The position numbers and the translations under genes were made by a program. Below are positions 35,902 through 43,400 of a stretch of DNA of 64,000 nt, one piece after another. Each line of letters begins with the position of its first letter. Positions within the stretch are counted from its first letter, which is position 1. Origin of the DNA: Saprospirales bacterium. Lineage in GTDB: Bacteria; Bacteroidota; Bacteroidia; Chitinophagales; Saprospiraceae. The stretch is taken from positions 58,424 through 122,423 of the forward strand of contig PAAY01000020.1 of assembly GCA_002698985.1 (NCBI GenBank), read 5' to 3'. Below the pieces are notes generated by a model. That model saw only the letters and a program-made list of their open reading frames with translations. It was not told the DNA's origin and did no database searches.

Positions 35902-37410
35902 ATGGGCATCATCAAACGCCAGGGAATCAAACAGACCATTGTCACCTATGCCGGTGTGGTCATTGGTATGCTCAATGTGCTGTTCATCTACCCGGCCTTT
36001 CTGGAACGGAGTGAAATTGGCGTGTTGTCCTGGGTCCGGGAGACCGCCGCCATGTTGGGGGTCTTTGTTTTCCTGGGCAGCTCTGAAGGCATCATCAGGT
36101 TTTTTCCCTATTTCAAAGATGAGGAGCGAAAGCACAATGGCTACCTGGCCTTGAACATGCTCATTGTCGCTGCCGGATTCACGATCTTGTCTGTTGGCTG
36201 GCTGTTTTTCAAAGAGGAGATATTGCACTTTTTTTCAAAAAAGGATGAGGCTGAATTATACCTCCAATATGTGCCTTATATTCTGCCTTTTACATTTTTG
36301 ATTGCCTACGGCAACTTGTTCACCATGTATTCCTATAATTTTCACAGGATCGTGGTGCCGTCCATTTTCAATGAAATATACCCTAAAGTAGGCTTGCCCC
36401 TGCTTGCTCTCGGCTATTATTTTGACTTCTTGAGCTTTGAGCACGTCTTTTGGGGCATGTTGCTGGTTCATGCATTGATCACCTTGAGCAACATGCTCTA
36501 TGTACGGCATCTGGGGCAATTGCATTTCAATATTGATCTCTCTTTCTTAAAACGCCCATTGCTGAAAGAGATGGCCAACTTTAGCTTGTATGGCTTTCTG
36601 GGCAGCATGGGCAGTCGCTTGTCTTCGGAATTTATCAGCATTTTCATGGTCGGAACCATGTCAACATTGACCAACAGCGGGGTGTTTTACATTGCCTATC
36701 TCATCAGCAATGTCATCGATGTGCCCCGGAAGGCCATTGCTAAAATAGCCGCACCCTTGCTCGCTGAAAAGATAAAGGAAGGCAACTGGGAGGAGGTGCA
36801 GGAAATCTATCAAAAGACATCTTTGAATCAGCTCATTATCGGGCTGGGCCTGTTGCTGGCTGTGTGGGTTTCCATTGATGAGTTGTTCCACATCATGCCG
36901 AATGGCGAGCTTTACGAGGCCGGTAAAATGGTCATACTGATCCTGGGTATTGGCCGGGTGGTGGACATGGTGACGGGCGTCAACTCCGGCATTATCAGCT
37001 TTTCAAAATACTTCAGGTGGAATTTTTATTTCATCCTGTTTACTGCTGTTGTAAATATTGCCGGAAATTTTATCCTCATTCCAAGATTTGAAATATTGGG
37101 CGCAGCACTTGCGGTATTGCTGTCACTTGTATTGTTCAATGCGGCCAAATGCCTGTTGCTGTATTGGAAACTGAGAATGAATCCTTTTACTCCCGCCACA
37201 TTTTATTCGATATTTTTTGCCGCCCTGTTTGGAGTTCCAATTTCACTGCTGCCCGGACCCACCGGCTGGGTGCTGATAGATCTCGCCATAAAGTCAGGAG
37301 CCTTTCTGGCCTTGTACGGAGGAGCGGTGCTGTTTTTCCGCCTGTCACCCGACATCAACAGCCTGGTGGAGAATGCCCTGCATCGCTTTAAATCTTACAT
37401 CGGAAAATAA
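35902..37410 (+). CDS. Oligosaccharide flippase (Wzx-like, MATE/MOP superfamily)
   Basis: 502 residues with about 14 hydrophobic helices and no signal peptide. The N-terminal GIIKRQGIKQTIVTYAGV and IYPAFLERSEIGVLSW are typical of polysaccharide biosynthesis flippases of Bacteroidota, as are LGSSEGIIRFFPYFKDEER and the later IPRFEILGAALAVLLSL. It would flip lipid-linked oligosaccharide across the inner membrane, serving the glycosyltransferase run at 27-30 kb. Divergent from the M43 protease gene. Confidence 0.87.
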   Translation: MGIIKRQGIKQTIVTYAGVVIGMLNVLFIYPAFLERSEIGVLSWVRETAAMLGVFVFLGSSEGIIRFFPYFKDEERKHNGYLALNMLIVAAGFTILSVGWLFFKEEILHFFSKKDEAELYLQYVPYILPFTFLIAYGNLFTMYSYNFHRIVVPSIFNEIYPKVGLPLLALGYYFDFLSFEHVFWGMLLVHALITLSNMLYVRHLGQLHFNIDLSFLKRPLLKEMANFSLYGFLGSMGSRLSSEFISIFMVGTMSTLTNSGVFYIAYLISNVIDVPRKAIAKIAAPLLAEKIKEGNWEEVQEIYQKTSLNQLIIGLGLLLAVWVSIDELFHIMPNGELYEAGKMVILILGIGRVVDMVTGVNSGIISFSKYFRWNFYFILFTAVVNIAGNFILIPRFEILGAALAVLLSLVLFNAAKCLLLYWKLRMNPFTPATFYSIFFAALFGVPISLLPGPTGWVLIDLAIKSGAFLALYGGAVLFFRLSPDINSLVENALHRFKSYIGK

Positions 37411-37524
37411 AAAGATTGCAGCATTCCGGGTGCAAGCTGTCGATTAGCATGCTATCCAGTCGTTTGCGGCTCGCAGGGTGCCTCAATCCTTGTTCCTGTT
37501 GTGCGGTGTAGGTCTCTTTTGAAG

Positions 37525-37541
37525 ATCCTCCTTCGGAGGAT
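37525..37541. repeat. 7-bp-arm inverted repeat with TTC/GAA loop
   Basis: ATCCTCC-TTC-GGAGGAT; on the minus strand the loop is GAA. It lies in the 330-bp gap after the flippase gene, which shows no gene. Confidence 0.65.
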
Positions 37542-37733
37542 GACAAAGAGGGGTGGTAACATTTGAAAAAGTAGTTAATAGAACAAGGGAACAGGTATCG
37601 CAACCAGCTAGAAATTAATGAAGAGTATTCTCAATTAAGAGAATCATGGTATTACCAATGCCGGTTTGACAGACCTTTGATGTCTCTCCTTTGAAAAAAT
37701 GACTTTTGGCAATGCGCTCATTCCTCATTCCTC

Positions 37734-37751
37734 CACCGATGGCTATCGGTG
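37734..37751. repeat. Palindrome CACCGAT-GGCT-ATCGGTG inside TCATTCCTC repeats
   Basis: 7-bp perfect arms with a 4-nt loop. The word CTCATTCCT stands on both sides. It overlaps the 3' end of the next minus-strand gene, so it contributes the final codons. Confidence 0.75.
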
Positions 37752-39467
37752 CTCATTCCTATACTTCACTTCCCCATTCACAATGGTCATTAAAACTTTT
37801 GTCGTCAGAATTTCCTCATCGGGGCAGGCGGTCAGGTCGTTGGAGAGAACGACGAGGTCGGCAACTTTGCCGGGCGTTATAGAGCCTTTCCAGTCGTCTT
37901 CGAAAGCGGCGTAGGCGTTGGAGAGGGTGTAGCTTTTGATGGCTTCTTCCCGGGTCATTCTTTGTTCCGGAAACAATTCGAGTCCTTTTTCAGGCTCCTG
38001 GTGGCGGCGGCGTGTCACGCTGGCATAGAAACTCTCCAACGGATTCACATCTTCCACCGGCACATCGGTGCCGTTTGTGACGACGGCCCCTGCATCCAGC
38101 AGGCTGCGCCAGGGATAAGCACCGGTGCGGGCACGTTCTTCACCGAGGCGCCTGACCACGAAGGGTGCATCAGAGGTGCAATGGATGCCCTGCATGCTGG
38201 CAATGACGCCCAGTTTTGCGAAGCGAGGAATATCCGCCGGGTCGATGTGTTGGGCGTGTTCGCTGCGCCAGCGCAATTCATGCAGGTTTTTGCCTTGTTG
38301 TTTGGTGAGGCGCTCCATGATGTTCAGCAATTCCCGGTTGGCACGGTCGCCGATGGTGTGCACACAGAGCTGCATGTCGTGATCCAGTGCGATGGAAGCG
38401 ATGGCCTCCACTTCTTCAATGGGCGTGGTGTTCTGACCCGAGAAACCGGGGTTGTCGTTGTAGGGTTCCAGCAGCCAGGCGCCGTAAGAGCCCAGCGCAC
38501 CGTCCAGTTCCGTTTTGATGGCCCGGCAGGTGAAGAAATGATCGCCGGCATTCAGGATGGGAAATCCGTCGAGGTTGTTGCGCAAGCGATCGGAAGAATG
38601 GCGCACCATGGCCCACAGCCGGATGTCGAATTTGCCTTCCTCCGCCATTTTGCGGTAGCGTTCCAGTTCGTCGAAAGAAGAGCCGGCATCCTGAAAAGAG
38701 GTGATGCCGTTTTTCAGGCATTCCTGTTGTGCCAGCTCGATACCCCGGTACCAGCGTTCGATGAGTTCCTCCTCTGGCAGGCTGTCCAGGTAAGCCTGGT
38801 ACGCCTGGTTGATCATAGACATGGCCCGCTCTTCAAAAACGCCGATGGCCTCCCCGCTGGCATCCCGCACGATGCGACCGCCTTTGGGGTCGGGGGTTTC
38901 CAGGTTGATGCCGGCGGCTTTCATGGCAGCTTCGTTGGCTATCAGTCCGTGTCCGCTGGCATGGCGCAACAACACCGGATTGTTCGGTGCAGCATCACTC
39001 AAATGGTGGTGATAGGGGTAACCATGATAAGTTTTTTCCGGTTCTTCCACCCACTTTTCCTGGTGCCAGCCACGGCCGTAGATCCACTCGCCGGGCTTGG
39101 CCTTTTCGGCTGCCTGGCGGACTTGCTCCACGATCTCATCCCAGGTGCGGGATTTGAGGAAGTTCAGGTGCAGCAGGCTGCTTCCCATTCCCGAAAAATG
39201 TCCATGCCCTTCGATGAAACCGGGCATTACGAAGGCACCTTCCAGGTCAATGACTTCTGTTGCCTCGCTGCGCAATGGCTCCACGTCTTCGTTGCTACCC
39301 ACTTTCAGAATCTTTCCATCTTTAACAGCGATGGCCTGCGCCCGGGGCATCAGGCTGTCAACGGTGTACACATTTCCGTTTTTGAAAATTGTGTCTGCGT
39401 ATTCTTCCGGTTGCTGACAAGCGAAGAAAAGGCTGAGGATGGCCAGCGGCAGTAAAGTCCATTTCAT
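37743..39467 (-). CDS. YtcJ-type amidohydrolase, lipoprotein
   Basis: 574 residues. Lipobox SLFFAC near residue 17. Amidohydrolase family 3 features: IFKNGNVYTVDS, IEGHGHFSGMG, YGRGWHQEKW, SFQDAGSSFDE, CVHTIGDRANREL, WRSEHAQHID and TNGTDVPVEDVNPL. Homologues hydrolyse N-acyl or cyclic amide substrates; the target is not known. Last codons run into the palindrome/CATTCCTC repeat. Upstream gap is repeat-filled. Confidence 0.9.
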   Translation of the reverse strand: MKWTLLPLAILSLFFACQQPEEYADTIFKNGNVYTVDSLMPRAQAIAVKDGKILKVGSNEDVEPLRSEATEVIDLEGAFVMPGFIEGHGHFSGMGSSLLHLNFLKSRTWDEIVEQVRQAAEKAKPGEWIYGRGWHQEKWVEEPEKTYHGYPYHHHLSDAAPNNPVLLRHASGHGLIANEAAMKAAGINLETPDPKGGRIVRDASGEAIGVFEERAMSMINQAYQAYLDSLPEEELIERWYRGIELAQQECLKNGITSFQDAGSSFDELERYRKMAEEGKFDIRLWAMVRHSSDRLRNNLDGFPILNAGDHFFTCRAIKTELDGALGSYGAWLLEPYNDNPGFSGQNTTPIEEVEAIASIALDHDMQLCVHTIGDRANRELLNIMERLTKQQGKNLHELRWRSEHAQHIDPADIPRFAKLGVIASMQGIHCTSDAPFVVRRLGEERARTGAYPWRSLLDAGAVVTNGTDVPVEDVNPLESFYASVTRRRHQEPEKGLELFPEQRMTREEAIKSYTLSNAYAAFEDDWKGSITPGKVADLVVLSNDLTACPDEEILTTKVLMTIVNGEVKYRNEHR

Positions 39468-39789
39468 AGTTCCATAATGTTGATGCTGAAATGCCGCAAG
39501 ATAGTGAATTGCGGAACACGTGACACGTAACTCGTGACTCGTAACTCGTAACGCGTGACACGTGGGAGAGCTAGCACCTCCAAACCTTATACGCTAAACT
39601 CTCAATCCTACACTTTTTTAAACCGCAGAGTTATGAGAGTTAAGAACAGAGTTGAACAGAGTAACTCTGCTATCCCCCATAATCCCCTATAATCCTCATA
39701 ATCCTCCATAATCCTCCATAATCCTCCATAATCTTCATAATCCTCATAATCCTCATAATCCTTCATAATCCTCAATAACCCTCCAACCC
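39468..39789. repeat. Intergenic short-word repeat tract
   Basis: No gene. ACGTGACACGTAACTCGTGACTCG words (39517-39563), ACCGCAGAGTTATGAGAG/AACAGAGTTGAACAGAG (39618-39668), then about a dozen CCTCATAATC / CCTCCATAATC words (39675-39780). Same families as 16.9-17.5 kb, 22 kb away. Confidence 0.88.
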
Positions 39790-40446
39790 CTAAAACCTTA
39801 CCACCAGCCCCACTCCGGTAAAAGCATCTCCTGAGGGCAGGAAGGTAGCGGCGGGCTTGAGGTGGAAGCTGATGTCGTCGCTGACGTCGAAGGTGCGGAG
39901 GTGGGCATCCACGAATGCCTCGGCGGTGACGACGAGGTGGGTGGCCACCAGGCCGATGTAGGAGAGCTGTTTGTTTTTGTCGTAGCCGTCGCGGATGGTG
40001 CGCAGGTCGTTGGCATCCAGTGAGGTGCCGGAGAAGGGGTGCAGTTCGCCTTTCAGTTCGGCGATGTAGGCATCGCGATAGAGGCGGTAGCGGCTGGTAT
40101 TGCGGTCTATTGCGACGATGAACATGTAATAAGCGCCGTAGGCAATGGGCACCTTCCACCAGCGCTTGTTGTAAATCTGGCCGCCTGCCGGAATGGCCAG
40201 CGCCATGTACAGGGCCTTGTTGGGGTTGGGGTAGTCGGCAAAATAGCGTTTGATGAAACCTTGCTTTTTTTTCTTCGCAATGGCCGAGCTGTCCTGCTGC
40301 AAGGTGTCAACCGGGATGAGCACTGGAGCAGCGATTGAATCGGTTGGTGCAGGCGGAAGGGTATCCGTTACCTGGGCTGTGGCCATGTTGCCGGAGGCGA
40401 GGAGCAAGAAGAAACAAGCCGATATGGTAAAAATGTTGGGCTTCAT
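39790..40446 (-). CDS. DUF5683 domain-containing protein
   Basis: 218 residues. Signal peptide ending SGNMATAQ, a proline/threonine-rich stretch (DTLPPAPTDSIAAPVLIP), a basic segment AKKKKQGFIKRYFADYPNP, and the DUF5683 core with GGQIYNKRWWKVPIAYGAYY. Two hydrophobic segments suggest an envelope protein. It lies downstream of parB and the parA-parB-DUF5683 order is conserved in Bacteroidota, hinting at a link to chromosome segregation or the cell envelope (inference). Confidence 0.88.
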   Translation of the reverse strand: MKPNIFTISACFFLLLASGNMATAQVTDTLPPAPTDSIAAPVLIPVDTLQQDSSAIAKKKKQGFIKRYFADYPNPNKALYMALAIPAGGQIYNKRWWKVPIAYGAYYMFIVAIDRNTSRYRLYRDAYIAELKGELHPFSGTSLDANDLRTIRDGYDKNKQLSYIGLVATHLVVTAEAFVDAHLRTFDVSDDISFHLKPAATFLPSGDAFTGVGLVVRF

Positions 40447-40493
40447 GCAGCAGGGTTGCCGGGGCGGGGTTTTGCCGAAGGAAACGAAAGAAA

Positions 40494-40522
40494 GAAGGCA
40501 AAGGAACCTGCCCTTTGCCTTC
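40494..40522 (-). terminator. Hairpin between parB and the DUF5683 gene
   Basis: GAAGGCAAAGG...CCTTTGCCTTC, 11-bp arms, with T-rich sequence on both sides (TTTT on plus; TTCTTTC on minus), so it could work in both directions. It may reduce read-through from parB into DUF5683. Confidence 0.55.
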
Positions 40523-40536
40523 TTTTAACGGGTGCA

Positions 40537-41436
40537 TCAGGCACCTTTCTCTATCAGGTCCAAAATGCGGTTGAGTTCGTTGTCGTCAGAAAACGGGATG
40601 CGGATCTGGCCGCTGCCGTTGGCGTTGCGCTTCAGGTCAACCTTGGTGCCCAGGTAGCTGCGCAGATTGTCACGCACGTTTTTGTAATCTGAAGGCAGGT
40701 CAGATCCCGTGTCTGAGCTTTTGGCCTGCGGGTTTTTATAGCGCCGGACGAGTGCCTCCGTTGCCCTCACAGACAGGCCTTTTTTGACCACCTCTTTGAA
40801 TAGCATGAGTTGCAAGCTGATGTCATCGATGTTGATGAGGGCGCGGGCGTGGCCCATGCTGATGACGTTTTCTTTGAGGGCCTTCTGAATGTCGGGCGGC
40901 AGTTTGAGCAGTCGGAGAAAATTGGTGACGGTTGAGCGTTGCTTGCCGACCCTTTCGCTGAGTGCTTCGTGGGTGAGGTCGCACTCGTCGAGCAGGCGTT
41001 GGTAGGTGATGGCCACCTCGATGGCGTTGAGGTCCTGGCGCTGAATGTTTTCCACCAGGGCCATTTCGATCATTTCCTGGTCGTTGGCCAGGCGGATGTA
41101 GGCAGGCACTTCAGTTAGGCCCGCTATCCGGGAGGCCCGCAGGCGACGCTCGCCGGAGATGAGCTGGTACTGGTTCTCGGCCAGGCGGCGAACGGTGATG
41201 GGCTGGATGAGCCCGTGCGTGCGCAGGCTCCGGGCCAATTCTTCCAGGGCGTCAGGATCAAACTCCTTGCGGGGCTGGAAGGGGTTCACCTCGATCTGTT
41301 CCAGCGGAATCATGGCCACGGTGTGCGTCAATTCCTTGACCGTTTCCATCTGCTTCTCAGGGCTCTCCACTTCTACATTTGCCAACAGGGCCCTGATGCC
41401 TTTACCCAATTCTTTCTTTTTTACTTGCTTGGCCAT
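40537..41436 (-). CDS. parB: Chromosome-partitioning protein ParB
   Basis: 299 residues. N-terminal CTPase/ParB domain with EVNPFQPRKEFDPDALEEL and the arginine box SGERRLRASRIAGL; a central helix-turn-helix (LTHEALSERVGKQRSTVTNF); and a short C-terminal dimer part. Binds parS and loads with ParA. A parS-like sequence was not seen in the window, though the search was by eye only. Downstream of parA. Confidence 0.95.
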   Translation of the reverse strand: MAKQVKKKELGKGIRALLANVEVESPEKQMETVKELTHTVAMIPLEQIEVNPFQPRKEFDPDALEELARSLRTHGLIQPITVRRLAENQYQLISGERRLRASRIAGLTEVPAYIRLANDQEMIEMALVENIQRQDLNAIEVAITYQRLLDECDLTHEALSERVGKQRSTVTNFLRLLKLPPDIQKALKENVISMGHARALINIDDISLQLMLFKEVVKKGLSVRATEALVRRYKNPQAKSSDTGSDLPSDYKNVRDNLRSYLGTKVDLKRNANGSGQIRIPFSDDNELNRILDLIEKGA

Positions 41437-41449
41437 TTTTACCTGTTTA

Positions 41450-41480
41450 GAGAGGTTTAGAGAGGTTTAGAGGGGGTTGA
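41450..41480. repeat. GGTTTAGAGA repeats between parB and parA
   Basis: Three copies of TTTAGAGAGG with GGGGG at the end. No gene. Same family as 3.2 and 23.7 kb. Confidence 0.75.
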
Positions 41481-41523
41481 TGAACACCCTCATCGCTGAC
41501 AACTTCAACTATTGGCAATGGTT

Positions 41524-42315
41524 TCACTCTTCAGCTCCCAGGCTGACCTTGTAACCGTTGCGTTCCAGAAATTCTTTGGCGAGGTTGAGGAAGTTGACCG
41601 TTCCACGGCTGCCGGCATCGTACATGATGACGGGCAGGTGCATGTTTGGCGCTTCGCTAACCTTGCTGTTGCGGTGGATGATGGTGTTGAAAACCTTTGA
41701 TCCGTAAAAATCCCTGACCTCATTAACCACGATGTTCGCCAAACGCAGGCGCTGGTCGTACATGGACAGGAGGATACCCTCGATGTCGAGGTTGGGGTTG
41801 TAATTTTTCTTGACCAGGTTGAGGGTGCTCTGCAACTTGCCGAGACCTTCCAGCGAAAAGTACTCGCACTGCACCGGAACGATGACCGAATCGGCAGCCA
41901 CCAATGCGTTGATGGTGATGAGACCCAGCGACGGCAGACAGTCGATGAAGATGAAATCATAATCATCTTTGACCTGCTTGAGGACTTCTTTCAGAACATA
42001 TTCCCGCTTGTTTCGATTGGGAAGCTCCAGTTCTGCACCAACCAGGTCGATGTTGGAGGGCAGCAGGTGCAGGTTGGGCGTCTCAGTTTCGTAGATGGCT
42101 TCATGGACGGGCACATCGTTTACCAGACAATCATAGAGACTGGCATCGATGGCATCTTCGAAAATGCCCACCCCGGATGAGGAGTTGGCCTGCGGGTCTG
42201 CATCGATGAGGAGTACCTTTTTTTCCAGAATGGCCACACAGGCCGCCAGGTTGATGGCCGTGGTGGTTTTTCCTACTCCACCTTTTTGGTTGGCAATTGC
42301 AATTACTTTTCCCAT
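41524..42315 (-). CDS. parA: Chromosome-partitioning ATPase ParA (Soj-like)
   Basis: 263 residues, MGKVIAIANQKGGVGKTTTAIN, deviant Walker A KGGVGKTT near residue 11. Walker A' LLIDADPQANSS and Walker B FIFIDCLPSLGLITINAL. It is of the chromosomal Soj type, without an N-terminal DNA-binding domain. Together with ParB it segregates replication origins. Leads a parA-parB-DUF5683 set. Confidence 0.96.
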   Translation of the reverse strand: MGKVIAIANQKGGVGKTTTAINLAACVAILEKKVLLIDADPQANSSSGVGIFEDAIDASLYDCLVNDVPVHEAIYETETPNLHLLPSNIDLVGAELELPNRNKREYVLKEVLKQVKDDYDFIFIDCLPSLGLITINALVAADSVIVPVQCEYFSLEGLGKLQSTLNLVKKNYNPNLDIEGILLSMYDQRLRLANIVVNEVRDFYGSKVFNTIIHRNSKVSEAPNMHLPVIMYDAGSRGTVNFLNLAKEFLERNGYKVSLGAEE

Positions 42316-42342
42316 GGTCAGTGTTTGTATGATCTTCTGTTG

Positions 42343-42415
42343 GGAGAGGTTTAGAGAGGTTTAGAGAGGTTGAGAGGGGTTGGGGTGTAGCCATAAACAT
42401 CTCTCAACTCCTCTC
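42343..42415. repeat. GAGAGGTTTA repeats upstream of parA
   Basis: Four copies of GAGAGGTTTA/GAGGGGTTGG followed by the inverse words CTCTCAACTCCTCTCAAC. The parA ATG lies 28 bp away on the minus strand, so the repeats are in its 5' region. Confidence 0.8.
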
Positions 42416-42450
42416 AACAATCTTGCTTCCCCGGCTGAACAGGCTATAAA

Positions 42451-43134
42451 CTAAGCCAATTCCACCGTCTCGCCTATGGCCGGCAAAATTAGGTTTTTAG
42501 CCCGCTTGTCGAAGGCCTTTTTGGCAGCCTCGTGATCGATACTGATCACATCAAAGGTGTCGTAATGGCAGCCGATGATGTTTTCACACTCGATGTACTC
42601 AGCGGCAATCGCGGCATCCTCGTAGCCCATGGTGAAGTTGTCACCAATTGGCAGGATGGCAAAATCCAGCTTTGGGCAGGTAATGGGGATCAATTTCATG
42701 TCAAGGGTCAGGGCTGTGTCACCTGCAAAATAAAAGCAAGCATCGTCGTTCCAGACGACGAAACCTCCGGGGTTGCCGCCGTAGGTGCCGTCGGGCAATA
42801 CACTGCTGTGAACGGCATTCACGTACTTGGCCGTGCCGAAGTCCAGTTCCACCTTGCCGCCGTGATTCATGGGGTGGCCTTTCAGGCCCTTTTCTCCAAA
42901 CCAGGTCACAATCTCGTAATTGGAAACCACCATGGCCCCCGTTCGCTTTCCGATGGCCTCTGCATCGGCAACGTGATCGACATGGCCGTGGGAAATCATC
43001 AGGAAATCAGCAGGAATGCTGTTGACATCAATGGCCGAAGCCTTGGGATTGGGAGTGATGAACGGGTCAAAAACCAGGTGTTTCCCGTTCATTTCGATGT
43101 GGAAACAGGAGTGTCCGTAGTAAGTGATCTTCAT
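42451..43134 (-). CDS. UPF0173 metal-dependent hydrolase (metallo-beta-lactamase fold)
   Basis: 227 residues. MKITYYGHSCFHIEM is the typical start; the metal motif MISHGHVDHVADAE matches HxHxDH; later HPMNHGG and PIGDNFTMGYEDA. The family is widespread and cytoplasmic, substrate unknown. Standalone; a -7 element is present just upstream. Confidence 0.93.
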   Translation of the reverse strand: MKITYYGHSCFHIEMNGKHLVFDPFITPNPKASAIDVNSIPADFLMISHGHVDHVADAEAIGKRTGAMVVSNYEIVTWFGEKGLKGHPMNHGGKVELDFGTAKYVNAVHSSVLPDGTYGGNPGGFVVWNDDACFYFAGDTALTLDMKLIPITCPKLDFAILPIGDNFTMGYEDAAIAAEYIECENIIGCHYDTFDVISIDHEAAKKAFDKRAKNLILPAIGETVELA

Positions 43135-43162
43135 AGTCTAAGATTTTTTTGTTGCCTTCTGG

Positions 43163-43170
43163 CAAAGGTA
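43163..43170 (-). promoter_or_regulatory. Candidate -7 element for the UPF0173 gene
   Basis: On the minus strand TACCTTTG (TAnnTTTG), 28 bp before the ATG. No clear -33 TTG. Confidence 0.5.
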
Positions 43171-43289
43171 GGTTTTTAGAGTTGTTGAAGCTGTTGAAAT
43201 TATTGATGCCAGTTAGAATGGATAGGAATCAGTTTTTCTTTTCGCTTCGCAAGTTGGAGGGCAGGGAGTTCTTGACGCAATGCCACTTA

Positions 43290-43400
43290 CCCAACAAGTT
43301 ACACAGAGAATCACAAAGAATTCACGGAGAGCCACGGAGAAAGCTCCAGGAATTGCACTTCCAAACCCTAAACCCTAAACCCTACACCCTACACCTACTC
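43290..43400. repeat. Short-word repeats (CACAGAG and ACCCTAAA)
   Basis: CACAGAGAATCACAAAG words, CACGGAG words, then AAACCCTAAACCCTAAACCC and TACACCCTACACC. It runs up to the 3' end of the OmpA gene, whose final codons are next to it. Confidence 0.85.

Noticed and set aside
37962..39455. 497-codon plus-strand frame opposite the YtcJ-like amidohydrolase
   Set aside because: Shadow frame; the minus strand has lipobox and metal motifs.
39500..39530. ACACGTGAC word as a parS site
   Set aside because: The parS consensus is a 16-bp palindrome around CACGTG with flanking TGTTYC; the flanks do not match and it is part of the ACTCGTGAC repeats.
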